From Diploptera punctata (lineage: Eukaryota > Arthropoda > Insecta > Blattodea > Blaberidae): 64,000 nt of DNA. How positions within the stretch are numbered: the stretch's first letter is position 1; every line of letters starts with the position of its first letter. The notes under the pieces were generated by a model that saw nothing but the letters and a program-made list of their open reading frames with translations, ran no database searches and was not told where the DNA came from. Positions 41,560 through 52,380 of the stretch are shown piece by piece. The DNA is taken from positions 1,488,001 through 1,552,000 of the forward strand of contig JASPKZ010007286.1 of assembly GCA_030220185.1 (NCBI GenBank), read 5' to 3'. The translations under genes were made by a program, and so were the position numbers.

Positions 41560-43556
41560 TATTGTTTTTGCGCGATAGCGCGTTTTGTCGTACTTACCAG
41601 CAATGGCGACCATTATTGAAGGTTCAACCTCCTACATTTTGGGGTTGCCAACCTAAATAACTATACTGTACTATTACATTTACACCCACGTGTGGGAAGT
41701 AAAACCCCCCTGGGGGTCCGTTTATCGGGCCCCAGCTGTGCTCACAACAGCAACAGGGCGCGTCCCCGGGTGGTGGATAGGGGAACGGTCGGTGGTTTGC
41801 TTGCACTCCTCCTGGCTAGGCCAGACCGGACCCGCGGGCCATTTGTGAGGTCGTCAGGACTCGAGCGACCTGATGCACTACATAGCTCGTGCTGCGCCCA
41901 CTTCGGCAGCAAATCGCGTCCCCTCGGTGGCGTAGTGGGGAAAAGGTCGGTGGATCTGCTAGTCAGTCCTCCCTTCCAAGTCCGATGGACTCGCGGACCA
42001 TAAGTGGGGGTCAACAGGAGACGAGCGCCCTGTTGTACTAAAGCTCAAATGTCCCGGCCCACAACGGGAGCAGCGGCCGTCGTGGCGAGGCGGTGGGAGA
42101 TTGTGGAGATCAGCAGCTCCCTTCTCTTGGTTAATCCCGAGGACCTTTGTGGGGGCACCATGGGCGATGAGCTCCCTGGATGCCTACATTGCTCAGTGGG
42201 CTGACTCACAGCAGCGGCACGACTAGGCTTAGTCTTGCGAACGGGCTGGTTGGGACAATACCGGGCGTAATGCTGGGAATTACCACCAGGTCAATAAGCA
42301 CGGGAAAGGAGGAAGCGCGGTCTTTGAAGGTGGGACTTAGCGCCGACTCTGGAACCGAGTGACCCAAGGACAATCTGTGAGGTCGTCAGGAGTTGAGCGA
42401 CCTGACGTACTATAGCTCAGGCTGGACCCACTTCAGCAACCAAACACGTCCCCAGCTGGTGCACTGGGGGAAAGATCGGTGGATCTGCTAGACAGTCCTC
42501 CCGGTTAAGTCCAAGGGACTCGTGAACCATTAGTGGGTCGGCAAGAGTTGAGCGCCTTGTCGTACTAATTGCTCATCTGTTGGAGCTTGCGAGCTCCGTG
42601 CTGGCCCACAACAGCTGCAGAAGGCGTCCCTGGGGCACACACCAGGGCTCGGCCCGGACCAGTCCAGAGGGGAGCTACTGTACTGGTTCCTGGCTCGGCC
42701 TACGGGCCCGTCGACAAACTGTGGGGTCGCCAGGAGATGAGCACCTGGATGTACTAAAAGTCTCACACTGTTGGGCTTGTAGCCCTAGCCGGTCTTACAA
42801 CGGCTGCAGGACACGTCCCTGGAGGCAGAACAGGGGAATGGTCGGTGGATCTGTGACAGCAGTCCTCCCGGCTAGGCTCATGGAGCCCGTGGACCAACTG
42901 TGGGGTCGTCAGGATTGAGTGACCTGATGTACTATGTAGCTCAGCAATTCCCAGAACTGCGAACTCCAACACTCTCTCCCTGGGTGTTGGTTTAAGGACC
43001 GAGAACTTGAACGTGGGCGCGAACATAGGATAGGGAGGACTAGAACTAGGACTTGGGAGTATGGTCATGACGACCGAGGTATCCCAAGGGGGTGGACGGC
43101 TGGGCCTAGATGGGAAGTAAAACCACTGCCCTCTATATATACTACGTACAATGTATATACAGAAAATATCCAAAAGGTAGTGTTAATATACATTATACGA
43201 AACAAATCACTGCATTTTAAATGAACTGAACTTTATTTGAAACAATATAAAACAATAAATACATACTTGCGGCCATGTTATCAATAATTGTTCTCAAGGC
43301 CTCCTGTTGTTTCAACTAATAAACATTGCCTACACTGTTAACGTTAGTCAATTGTTTATAATGAATACAAATATTTCCAACGAAGATGTCATTATTTTAC
43401 TATTATTTATTATTTTGAAAACACCATCGCGCAAATAATAATGTACAACGCACGTTTGTGAAGTGTTTTACAGAATTTCAGAAATTAATAACCGAGCGAT
43501 TTTCTCGATTCTGTAAAAACCACTTCCCAACCTCGCATCGTAATATACTATTAAAT
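41560..43556 (-). repeat. Family R repeat, copy 2, split by a GC-rich insertion
   Basis: The minus strand matches 10605-11190: 41560-41706 matches the 3' part (caatggcgaccattattgaa, ggggttgccaacctaaataa) and 43111-43556 the rest, to ccacttcccaacctcgcatc. The pieces are separated by 1.4 kb bounded by a 14-bp direct repeat. Confidence 0.82.
41707..43110. mobile_element. GC-rich tandem-repeat insertion with 14-bp TSD, unclassified
   Basis: Strikingly GC-rich against AT-rich surroundings. It is built from about six diverged units, most 155-190 bp long, each with a block like ggtcgtcaggagttgagcga and cctgatgtacta. Blocks start near 41847, 42005, 42381, 42536, 42722 and 42902; the 376-bp gap holds an extra diverged unit. 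Each unit also has ggtcggtggatctgctag and cagtcctccc. The flank tgggaagtaaaacc is at 41693-41706 and 43111-43124. The open frames of 60-136 codons on both strands do not share a register or motif and are probably a by-product of GC content. It could be the 5' UTR of an unseen LINE or a mobilised satellite. Confidence 0.65.
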
Positions 43557-43761
43557 TAGAGCTAAAATATCGCTTTAGAGCAGGGACACCCAAACTACGG
43601 CCCTCCATCACTTTCTGTTCGGCCCTTGTAGGCCTGTAGCATTCTAATTAATTAAAATATATAGGCCCATAATATTAGTCTAATAGTAATGAAACAAGAA
43701 TTTGTGAAATATGTTATCACGACATAACAAGAAAAGTAGCTACCAATACATGCTTATAACA

Positions 43762-43763
<2 letters not shown>

Positions 43764-43804
<41 letters not shown>
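43764..43804. repeat. (AAT)n microsatellite
   Basis: Trinucleotide tract inside the hAT element. The poly-Ile/Asn frame over it is an artefact. Confidence 0.9.
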
Positions 43805-43805
<1 letters not shown>

Positions 43806-44050
43806 CAATAAAATTGCATGGTCATGTAAAAAGGGTAGCACACATATTCCGAAGAAGAATACAAGATTTGGTGCCACTTGGTCCAAGAAGAAGAAGAAGA
43901 AGAAGAAGAAGAGGGCTGCCAAATATAACATGGATTGAGGTGTTTAGAGCAACAAGAAAAAAGGATTGGACGATGGAGATTGGAATGATAGAGATATGGA
44001 GGAAAATGACAGTAGATTAACTGAGAGCAGGAAGATACCGTGAAACCTGT
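43805..44050 (+). other. Possible RTE-like 3' remnant
   Basis: The frame 43814-44020 reads GLPNITWIEVFRATRKKDWT then MEIGMIEIWRKMTVD and ends near aaataaataaataatgatga. It vaguely resembles a LINE C-terminus with a W..A.....W pattern, but the poly-Arg part comes from an (AAG)n run. Weak. Confidence 0.3.
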
Positions 44051-44077
44051 TAAATAAATAAATAAATAATGATGATG

Positions 44078-44134
<57 letters not shown>

Positions 44135-44547
44135 GTAATTGCATTGTATTGTAAGCCTATGTTTTCCCTTTACAGAGATTTAGACGCTCTCCCCCTACAG
44201 GGAAGAATTTGAACCATACTATTTTAGTTACACTTGTTTTCGTATAGATGTCATTTTGAGTGGTCCGTGGTCAGCGTTCCGCCTCATACTGACATCTAGG
44301 AAACCAAGGTAGTACTAGGACGGGAAAATTCGGTAAATTTTGCTTAGAGGCCTTTTCATTCAGGCTTAAGGATTTTTTACGAGCCTGAAAATCTTCAGAC
44401 TCGGGACCCACGGCTTAAAGTCCCTCCCGGAGGACTTGCTCCTTGGATTTTTCCGTCCTAAAAAAATCCATCGACCACGGCCGGGTTTGAACCCGCGACC
44501 CTCGGGACCAGAGGCAAGGAGCATAACCACTAGTCCACCGCGGTCGC
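44135..44547 (-). repeat. SINE-B copy 3, minus strand
   Basis: Full-length SINE-B with tRNA-like head at the right (gtccaccgcggtcgc). Its 3' end is ttacaatacaatgcaattac followed by (ATT)n, seen here as (AAT)n at 44077-44133. Confidence 0.93.
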
Positions 44548-44614
<67 letters not shown>

Positions 44615-44615
<1 letters not shown>

Positions 44616-45029
44616 GTAATTGCATTGTATTGTAAGCCTATGTTTTCCCTTTACAGAGATTTAGGCGCTCTCCCCCTACAGGGAAGAATTTGAACCATAC
44701 TATTTTAGTTACACTTGTTTTCGTATAGATGTCATTTTGAGTGGTACGTGGTCAGCGTTCCGCCTCATACTGACATCTAGGAAACCAAGGTAGTACTAGG
44801 ACGGGAAAATTCGGTAAATTTTGCTTAGAGGCCTTTTCATTCAGGCTTAAGGATTTTTTACGAGCCTGAAAATCTTCAGACTCGGGACCCACGGCTTAAA
44901 GTCCCTCCCGGAGGACTTGCTCCTTGGATTTTTCCGTCCTAAAAAAAATCCATCGACCACGGCCGGGTTTGAACCCGCGACCCTCGGGACCAGAGGCAAG
45001 GAGCATAACCACTAGTCCACCACGGCCGC
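44615..45029 (-). repeat. SINE-B copy 4, minus strand, near-identical to copy 3
   Basis: Nearly identical over its whole length to 44135-44547, including the aatagtaattgcattgtat tail junction and the odd tcgaccacggccgg head variant. This suggests duplication of a unit with its (AAT)n tract, not two independent insertions. Confidence 0.93.
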
Positions 45030-45034
45030 TAATA

Positions 45035-45082
<48 letters not shown>

Positions 45083-45180
45083 TCCACAACATCTGTAATA
45101 CGGCCTATGGCCCGTGCCACTTTGATGTTTCTTCCATTTGGCCCGCGATAGAAATAAGTTTGGGCGGCTCTGCTTTAGAG

Positions 45181-45745
45181 GAATGAGCTTAAAAAACCCT
45201 TTGGCGTCAACCGCTAATAAAACTATCCATTGCGGCGTTATAAGGATGTTGGAACAAGATGCACTTAGCTTATTTTTTACATACAAGTTGGGAGTGCAGA
45301 AATATGTCTACAAACTTGCATTAGGTTAAAAATTAGAATTTCAACCCCGCCGGACGCGGCCAAGGACCTTTGTGGGACGTATTTCCGGTTGCCCAGTGAA
45401 GCGCACACAGTCGTGCAAATGGCTTCCGACTGTTTGGCACTCTTGTTCCGTCGTGCTGGGGCTTGGAGCCCCAAGAAGAGAAAGAAAAAGAAACGCAAGT
45501 TCAAGTGTTGGAAGGGCGCTGAATCTTCATCCTCGCTCAAAGTGCAGAACTTCAGGTGCGCTGTCATTTTCAAACTGTTTCTGGACCGTAACACGCTGTG
45601 TTGTTTTATAGAATATTACGGCACAACCTTGTACATTAATACGATATGTTCCAAACAAAAACCCAATCACCAAACAATTGATTGTGTTTTTATTGATAAT
45701 AATAATATGTAGCTTATTTTATCATCACCAAGAAGGACCTCTATA
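45181..45745. other. Mostly unique stretch with a basic ORF
   Basis: The frame 45389-45712 includes MASDCLALLFRRAGAWSPKK then RKKKKRKFKCWKGAESSSSL. It is more GC-rich than the flanks around 45340-45600 but has no family I recognise. It could be a decayed exon or retrocopy. Confidence 0.35.
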
Positions 45746-45748
45746 TTG

Positions 45749-45914
45749 TCCACCGCTGTGGTCTCGAGGCAGCGTGCTGCCTTGTCACGCAACGGGCCCG
45801 GGTTCAATCCCCGGTCGGGACAATTTTCCTGTGTGAGGTTTTTTGTTTTTTTTTTCTCACCTGTAAGATACATGTCAGGAAACGGTCTCCGAACGCCATC
45901 TGGCCATCATTATC
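45749..45914 (+). repeat. SINE-A copy 8, head half
   Basis: tccaccgctgtggtctcgag through the body to ggccatcattatcat. The last third is absent. Confidence 0.88.
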
Positions 45915-46141
45915 ATAAGCAATGCCACGAGTGATTTTCAATTTATCTAGAGGATTTGGAAATCAAAAGTGGCATTTGTAAGGACTATTTAACGAATCAA
46001 ATTAAGCTGTTTACTCACAAATCATTATTTAAATATAGTTATTTTAAAGTATTTACATATTTAATGTAAACGGCGATGTTCGAAAACAAATAATAAATAT
46101 TTGGTTATGTTTCATTTTGTTCGTCACTGCAACTTGATCAT

Positions 46142-46402
46142 ATGAAGGGCTCGGCTGTAAAACATAGTAACTGACAAATTCTTGAAAATTGAGATGTAGC
46201 ATGTAAACTGTAATATGCGACCTCTTGAAACATTTGGTGCATGTAGTTTTTACATCTTTCAATAGATAGCAGATGTATTGTCACGGTAAATAAAAACTAA
46301 ATTCACCAAATGCTTTCAAGAGATCACATATTACAGTTTACATGCTACAACTCAATTTTCAATAATTTGTCAGTTACCATGTTTTACAGCTGAGCCCTTC
46401 AT
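46142..46402. mobile_element. Foldback element FB4 (no hammerhead core seen)
   Basis: Arms 46142-46239 and 46307-46402 are inverted complements (tgaagggctcggctgtaaaa ... cttgaaacatttggtg). The flanking M sequence shows a short tcatat-type duplication. No ORF. Confidence 0.72.
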
Positions 46403-46679
46403 ATTATTTATTGCCAAATAGGATCGCAAAATTGTAAGAATGCACCCTAGTGGAGAAAAAATGAAACACAGCAAACTGTATATTATAATCAACATTATAA
46501 TTAATAATTATTAATTTTTTAGTAAACAACTCAGTAAAATCATTATTTAAAAACACAATTATTGAACACACAATTATCAAATGTGTAGTTCGAAGGAATC
46601 TGTTCATTATTTGCTATATTCAACGCATTATTTGTCAGAGAGTGAGTGTCTGCAAAATAATACTCTGACCTGTTCAGAA

Positions 46680-46988
46680 TAAGATGTTAATTAAATAATT
46701 TTTACCTGGTAAATCAGTCGTCCTCAACTAAATTATTAAACTTCTTCAAGTTATTCTAATCTGGAGGCCTTTCGAAAACAATGTTTCATCTTCTGCGTTT
46801 TAACTGGAACTGATCAGTTAAAACGCAGAAGATGAAACATTGTTTTCGAAAGGCCTCCATATTAGAATAACTTGAAAAAGTTTAATAATTTAGTTGAGGA
46901 CGACTGACTTAGCAGGTAAAAATAATATAATTAACATCTTATTACATAACCTCAACGGTGCTTTAATATGAATTTCAAAAGTGTTGAC
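46680..46988 (+). mobile_element. Foldback element FB5 with degenerate hammerhead-like motif, 10-bp TSD
   Basis: Arms 46680-46808 and about 46816-46950 are inverted complements. Right arm: CAGAAGA (46826-46832; one base off the CTGANGA core), extra T, helix II gaaa/tttc, GAAA (46848-46851), palindromic AGGCCT (46851-46856), C. A tail tacataacctcaacggtgct extends right, matching tagctcaacgg of FB3. ctgttcagaa is repeated at about 46670-46679 and 46989-46998 in the M host sequence. Confidence 0.72.
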
Positions 46989-47149
46989 TGTTCAGAACAT
47001 TAAAAAGTAGGAGCTTTCTTTATTTTGGTAAGAGGATTCGATAAATATCGAGGTGAAATACGACTGTGATTGGTTGTAAAACAAAATTCATTGAAACGTG
47101 ATTTGTCATTGACTCCCATTTGGGGCATGAGTTAAATAGTCATCCTAAT

Positions 47150-47345
47150 TACATTAAGTTTAATATTCAAATTATTTGTTCTGTCTTTTGTTAAACATAT
47201 ATTACAAGGCTGATTTAGCTGAAGATGGGGCTAACAAGCCTTGAAACATAATTACGTTCAATAAGAACAACCATAAGAGTTAAGAATAGACAGAACAAAT
47301 AACTTAATTATTAAATAAACCCTCTTAGTGTTACTTTCTACTGTA
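47150..47345 (+). mobile_element. Short-armed element with hammerhead-like motif
   Basis: Inverted ends of about 20 bp (attatttgttctgtctt near 47173; aagaatagacagaacaaata near 47287). Between them are CTGAAGA (47219-47225), extra T, helix II GGGGCT/AGCCTT (47227-47242), GAAA (47243-47246) and the imperfect palindrome ACATAATTACGT. Helix I is weak. It lacks the long foldback arms of the others. Confidence 0.55.
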
Positions 47346-47361
47346 TTAAAAAAATATATTA

Positions 47362-47540
47362 AGTTTAGTTTAAGGCCTATCTAGTGCATGATTACTATCA
47401 TCATAAACTCTCATATGATCGGGGGAACGTAACCCCGCCTTCATTGCGCCCCAACCTCAGAAGTGGGTTACAAGTATGTCATGCCAGGAGAGAACATCAG
47501 AAATCTCGAAATGAGAATCTGAGGCATTGAATAAAAAACA
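47362..47540 (+). repeat. SINE-E fragment
   Basis: tcgggggaacgtaaccccgc, agaagtgggttacaagta and gccaggagagaacatcag match SINE-E. The tRNA head is lacking. Confidence 0.75.
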
Positions 47541-47738
47541 CATAGATTAATACGAATTTATCCATGGGCAAAATTCATATAGGCCCACAGAACCGAGGCA
47601 TTGCAAAAAAAAAAAAAAAGAATAAATAAAAAATAAACGTATTAAGATTTGCAATGTTTGATACCAAAATATATCAACATTTTCGGGCGATAAAAGTATT
47701 GTATAGGCCTTCCTACATATTATTTTGAAATATAGCTA
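47541..47738. other. Unique AT-rich stretch
   Basis: Includes a 15-base A run near 47606. Nothing recognised. Confidence 0.35.
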
Positions 47739-47739
47739 C

Positions 47740-48085
47740 ATTCATCATCATCATCATCATCATCCAGGGATTAAGCCTGTTGGCTCGTTCCGGTTTCATG
47801 AAAGCTAGAATTGTTAAAATTGTTCAGACCATCTTCTGTGTGGACGTCCAACATTTCTCCTTCCGTGCGGTTTATAATTTAGCAATAATTTTGGAAATCT
47901 TCCTTCTGGCATTCTATCAATATGTTCTTTCCAGTCGTTCGTATATTTAATGATTCGATCTGTAAGTTTGAAAATATTTAGTTCCTTTCTTATATCTTCA
48001 TTTATTTTCTTATCCAGCAGAGTATATGTTCCTATATTTCTTAAAAATCTCATCTCAGCTGCTTCCAATCTTTGTTCTTGTTACC
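47740..48085 (-). pseudogene. RTE-G: uninterrupted LINE C-terminal remnant
   Basis: The minus frame 47814-48068 reads MEAAEMRFLRNIGTYTLLDK then INEDIRKELNIFKLTDRIIK, YTNDWKEHIDRMPEGRFPKL and LLNYKPHGRRNVGRPHRRW. It ends with a (GAT)n tail at 47740-47763. It serves as the reference for the split copy at 37125-38270 and the copy at 61845. Confidence 0.85.
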
Positions 48086-48205
48086 TACATTATAGGCTAA
48101 ATTAATTTGAAGCCGGCTTACAGTTATGTATTAGCCTTGAAGTAGATCAGATGTTAGCCTATATTGTTTTCAAGTATGTTTAAATTGTATTTTGCTTTAA
48201 AGTTT

Positions 48206-49011
48206 ACTTACTTACTTACTCGCACTATCGAACCCGTAGGTTAATGGCCGCGCGGACATAAGCTCTCCATAGATCCCTATCCTGAGCTAATGCTTTCCAA
48301 TCATCCCCTGTATAATCTACTTCTCTCAAATCATAGTTAATGTTATTCTCCCACCTCATTCTTGGTCTACCAATTGGGCGTTTTCCCTCTGGCTTTCCTA
48401 CAAGAAGCTTCCATGCAAGTGTTTCATTCCCCATACGTGCAACATAATCCTGTCCATCGCAGTTTATCTGTTTTTATTATATCTGGCTTCCTATAAAGAC
48501 CATGTAGTTAATTGTTATGTACTCTTCTCCATTCACATGTCTGTTCATCTCTCTTTGGTCCAAAAATTGTCCTAAGTACTTTATTCTCAAATACTTGTAA
48601 TCTCTTTTCCTCCCTTAAAATAAGAGTCCATGTTTCGCACCCATATAATGTAACTGGTAGAATAATAGTTTTATATATTTTCAGTTTAACGTTTTTTGAA
48701 AGGAGTTGGGACATCAAGAGTCTCTGTAATGCATAATAGCACGCATTTCCAGAATTGAGCCTATGTTTAATTTCTTTGTGCATCTCATTTCTATTTGTGA
48801 TTATTGTTCCTAGGTATTTGAATTCAACCACTTCCTCAAAATTTCCCTCATTTGTCATTAGCTGTCCATTTCCATTATATAATGTATTTTTACGTGTGAC
48901 CATATATTTAGTTTTATTGATATTTACTTCCAGTCCTAATTTCTTAGTGTTACTCAATAGTGTGAATGTGTTGTCCTTTAGTATCTCCTCGCTATCGGCC
49001 AGTAGTACTAC
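48206..49011 (-). pseudogene. RTE-A copy 12, minus, 17-bp TSD
   Basis: Minus strand: LSNTKKLGLEVNINKTKYMV to VLRTIFGPKRDEQTCEWRRV (48508-48957), then MGNETLAWKLLVGKPEGKRP to AYVRAAINLRVR (48225-48434) in another frame; the break is near 48440-48510. Tail (AAGT)n. The TSD attttgctttaaagttt is at 48189-48205 and 49012-49028. Confidence 0.94.
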
Positions 49012-49029
49012 ATTTTGCTTTAAAGTTTG

Positions 49030-49440
49030 CCTACATTATTACTATTATTACTTTAAGGATATTATATCCTAAATATATCTTCATTGAAGACAGTTCAAAT
49101 TTATTTACCCTATTTTACTTTTAAAAAGCCAATTTAAGAATTTATGAAACATCTATGTAGGCCTAAATTTCGTCTGTAAGTTAATACGAAAATGATTATG
49201 AATCCGGTTGTCCAGTTGTTGGCGATCTTGGAATTACTGTGTCATATACAGTTATATACAGATGTTCATTTCACGTCGTGTGTAAGTTACTTCAAAGGAG
49301 TTTTGTAACACAGTTGTGATCAGTTCTTAATAAAATCACAATCACTGTATCTTATTTGACAGTCTCACGCTGTTCAAGACGTGTCAGTTTAGTACACTTA
49401 ATTGTAGTTTATCTATATTACATTTCCTGATTATATGATT
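49030..49440. other. Unique AT-rich stretch
   Basis: Nothing recognised. Confidence 0.35.
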
Positions 49441-49443
49441 TTA

Positions 49444-49727
49444 AAGTTATCCCACTACAGGCCTCGGGAGGCCCTTGGGGTAATAGGAGGTTAAGGCTCC
49501 CACTTTTTCTAGACAAACGGCACCAGATGTCAGCCCTGCGTGACGGCCGCCTTTACCCCCAGGAAAAGCGTCTGGTACTCATTTCCATTAGAGGCTGAGT
49601 CGACCTCAGGACCATAGTGCTCCCAGGAGGTTTGAGTCAGTTTAAAAATCCTGATCCCACGGGACTCTAACCCTCAACCTTCCGGCTTGTAGCGCAGTGC
49701 CTTAACCACTACGTTACGGCGCGTCCC
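49444..49727 (-). repeat. SINE-C copy, minus strand
   Basis: Full length but with small deletions; head cacgccgtagc-like at the right (acgttacggcgcgtccc). Flanks gattatatgatt and gattatgatt suggest a TSD. Confidence 0.85.
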
Positions 49728-49729
49728 GA

Positions 49730-49930
49730 TTATGATTAAAGATTCTATTTCGTTAGCAAGTTAGATCAGCCGGTTTAAATGTAGCATACTTGAAAGGCGC
49801 TGAATTCAAATATTGGGACCGACGTAACTGATAGTTTTTCCGTGATTTTCCTCAAGGATTAAGGAAAACTCACTTCACTATCACGTGCCATTTATTATCT
49901 TCTCCAAAATCATTAAAATTAAAGCAATAG
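49730..49930. other. Unique stretch
   Basis: Nothing recognised before the RTE-A TSD. Confidence 0.3.
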
Positions 49931-49943
49931 ACTTATACAAAAA

Positions 49944-50503
49944 CTGGAAATGCGTGCTGTTACGCATTACAGGAACTTATGTTGTCCCAACTCCTTTCAA
50001 AAACCGGTAAACTGAAAATATATAAAACTATTATTCTACCAGTTATATTATATGGGTGTGAAACATGGACTCTTACTTTAAGGGAGGAAAGGAGATTACA
50101 AGTATTTGAGAAAAAAGTTCTTAGGAACATTTTTGGACCAACGAGAGTTGAACAGACAGGTGAATGGAGAAAACTACATAACAATGAACTACATGGTCTT
50201 TATAGGAAGCCAGATATAATAAGAACAGTTAAGTCTCGTAGACTGCGATGGGCAGGACATGTGGCACGAATGGGGAATGAAAGACGTGCATTGAAGCTTC
50301 ATGTAGGATAACACGAGGGAAAAACGCCCAGTTGGTAGACTAAGAATGAGGTGGGAGAATAACATTAACCACGATTTGAAGGAAGTAGATTATACAGGGA
50401 ATGATTGGAAAATATTGGCTCAGGATAGGGATGTATGGAGAGCTTATGTCCGCGCGGCCATGAACTAGGGGTTCGATAGTGCCAGTGAGTAAGTAAGTAA
50501 GTA
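49944..50503 (+). pseudogene. RTE-A copy 13, 13-bp TSD
   Basis: The frame 49979-50311 runs MLSQLLSKTGKLKIYKTIIL to RRLRWAGHVARMGNERRALK and then meets a stop in LHVG*. The remaining C-terminus is present but broken. The TSD acttatacaaaaa is at 49931-49943 and 50504-50516. Confidence 0.93.
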
Positions 50504-50734
50504 ACTTATACAAAAAAAGTAACAATCGATATAATATACAGCGTATTATATATAACAGAAAGCTTCTGATACCATGAACTTAGATATTAGAGTTTCTATA
50601 TATGCTTGAATGAATGTAGCCACTATGTCCCATGAAGGGCTAGGGCCTCCTACAAGAGGGGGCTCAATTTTAAAGTTTTAAGTGGTTCACGTGGTGAGCT
50701 AATTCACGTGAACATTATGTTTATAAAAATATAT

Positions 50735-50895
50735 ATGCGGTCAATATGCCCATTTCACCAATTAATGTTTTAAAATGGTCAACAAGTTTCTACAGTCAAG
50801 CTGTCATTCTCAAGACCAGATATTGACTGAGTCAATAAAACATTTTAAAACATTAATTGGTGAAATGGGCATATTGACTGCATATATATTTTAAT
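50735..50895. repeat. Foldback FB6 (inverted repeat, no hammerhead core)
   Basis: Arms tatatgcggtcaatatgccc ... ttaatgttttaaaatg and the inverse near 50832-50890, about 47 bp each, around a loop of about 65 bp. No ORF. Confidence 0.75.
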
Positions 50896-50999
50896 ATTTT
50901 ATCACCAAGAAGATCACTTGTGTATTAAATTATGTTTATAGAGTCTTTCACTTGTGCACTTCACTGCAGTTTATTAAGAATTTTAGTCAATTTTTAGAT

Positions 51000-51445
51000 T
51001 GTTCGCTAGTTGTTTTCACTTGTTCCTGTTGCGGGCTGTGGTTGACCAATGTCCTCCCAACATCGGTTTGAACGTGTCTGCCCATCTTCTTCTTGGCCGA
51101 CCTCGTGTTCGTCTTCCAATGTAGGGGTCCCACATGGTGGTTTCCCTCGCCCATCTGCCTTGTTGTTGTCTTGTTACATGACCGCCCCATGTCCACTTTG
51201 TTTGGAGGGCTTTTTGAGTAATGTTCTTTGAAGTTGTAATTTTCTGTAGCGCCATGTTGGAAATCTTATCCCGGAGTGAGACACCCACTATCTTCCTCTC
51301 CATCTTCCTTTGGCAGATTTCAATGCTCCTCCTTTGCCTCTCTGTTAGGGCCAAGGTTTGGCAGCCATATGTTAAGACCGGGAATACGCATGAGTTGAGG
51401 GCTTCTAATCTTATTCTGCGGTTTAGGGACTAGCGCCCAAAAGGC
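51000..51445 (-). pseudogene. RTE-I: LINE C-terminal remnant
   Basis: The minus frame 51016-51354 reads MALTERQRRSIEICQRKMER then KIVGVSLRDKISNMALQKIT, WGGHVTRQQQGRWARETTMW and IGRRTRGRPRRRWADTF. The residues just before it (SCVFPVLTYGCQTL-like) are in another frame, so one frameshift separates them. Typical RTE-type ending with YGCQT. Confidence 0.82.
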
Positions 51446-51888
51446 TAAAGAGGAAACATAGATTGTAGTGAGCAAATTATCTGAGCCAGTAGCCCTTGAG
51501 TTCAGTATTTGGGAAGTCTCAATTTCAAATTCCAAATTCGATCATCTTAACTGGCTTTTTAGTGTTTTGATCAGTCATTAATATAAATACTAGGTTTTAA
51601 TTTAATCTAATAATTAACCACCATTTTAGAATTTAATTTAAACTAAATAATGCAACTTATACGGAAAACACATTAGGCCTGCCAGGCTTATACACAGTAG
51701 ATTTGGATACAAGAAAATATTCCAAACGCTATATGACGTTATATAACTCAAAATAAGAGTAAAATAAAAACATGAAGTCTATATTGTTAATCATCTTATG
51801 AACAGGAAGCATTTTTTCTTATTTACAGATGCTTTAATTTCCAAGGTCATATAACGTATATTTACTTACTTTTAATAATATTATGAAA
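51446..51888. other. Unique AT-rich stretch
   Basis: Nothing recognised. Confidence 0.35.
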
Positions 51889-51889
51889 C

Positions 51890-52060
51890 TATGAATAAGA
51901 CAAGTTGGTTTTGATAATGCAATTGCATACCAGCATTTGCCTTGGACGATTAAGGAAAACCGGAAAAATAACTCTGTCAGATTTTTTGGTACCGGGATTT
52001 GAACCCGGGACCTCCCGAATTTTAGTCTGAAACGCTACTGCTTGAGCCAATTCGCTCGGT
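51890..52060 (-). repeat. tRNA-like repeat, minus strand
   Basis: The minus strand reads accgagcgaattggctcaag with an A-box-like part, then cgggaggtcccgggttcaaa with the B-box gggttcaaatcccgg. It precedes SINE-E directly. The body is not shared elsewhere in the window. Confidence 0.6.
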
Positions 52061-52073
52061 AAAAGATTCATAT

Positions 52074-52380
52074 GTGACCAGTCTCATGGGCAAGTGGTCA
52101 GCGTTTCTGACTACTGTTCATGAGGTCCCGGATTCGATTCCCGGTCAAACCATAGGAATTTTTCCTTAAAGGGAATTATTCCTGTGGTTGCCTATGGTCT
52201 GGAATTTAGGTTAACAACTCTCCTGGCACTTCATTATCATTTATCATCTATCATATCATCGGGTTAACGTAACTCCGCCTTCTAAGCGCCCCAACTTCAG
52301 AAGTGGGTTACAATTAAACCACTGCCAGGAGAGAACAGCAGAAATGTCGAAATGACAACCTGGGGCATTGGATTAAAAAA
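52074..52380 (+). repeat. SINE-E full copy, 13-bp TSD
   Basis: tRNA-like head (gtctcatgggcaagtggtca ... ggtcccggattcgattcccg), body with tcatcgggttaacgtaactc, agaagtgggttacaattaaa and gccaggagagaacagcagaa, then an A-rich tail. The TSD aaaagattcatat is at 52061-52073 and 52381-52393. This copy defines the family. Confidence 0.88.

Larger units (their letters stand above)
43581..45172. mobile_element. Non-autonomous hAT-type element carrying two SINE-B copies
   Basis: Left end cagggacacccaaactacgg; right end ctatggcccg ... agtttgggcggctctg. The inverted ends share CAG....CCCAAACT, and GGCCC lies close inside, as in many hAT elements. The 8-bp TSD ctttagag is at 43573-43580 and 45173-45180, the length expected for hAT. 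The interior holds (AAT)n tracts, an arginine-rich frame (43814-44020) and two SINE-B insertions. No transposase seen. Confidence 0.75.
45920..47145 (-). repeat. Family M, inverted, with two inserted foldback elements
   Basis: The minus strand matches M blocks: caatgccacgagtgattttc at the left, caccctagtggagaaaaaat near 46442, gactcccatttggggcatga near 47110. It is interrupted at 46142-46402 and 46680-46988 by inverted-repeat elements; each break is contiguous in the M array at 28010-31370. Confidence 0.8.

Noticed and set aside
41692..43173. Many 60-136 codon ORFs on both strands
   Set aside because: High GC content removes stop codons; the frames do not keep register between the tandem units and share no protein motif.
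45389..45712. Host gene encoding a lysine-rich protein
   Set aside because: The basic stretch comes from an AAG-rich run; no family, splice sites or conservation could be shown, so it is listed only as unassigned.
50735..50895. Hammerhead motif in FB6
   Set aside because: The loop and arms lack a CTGANGA...GAAA arrangement; it is only an inverted repeat.
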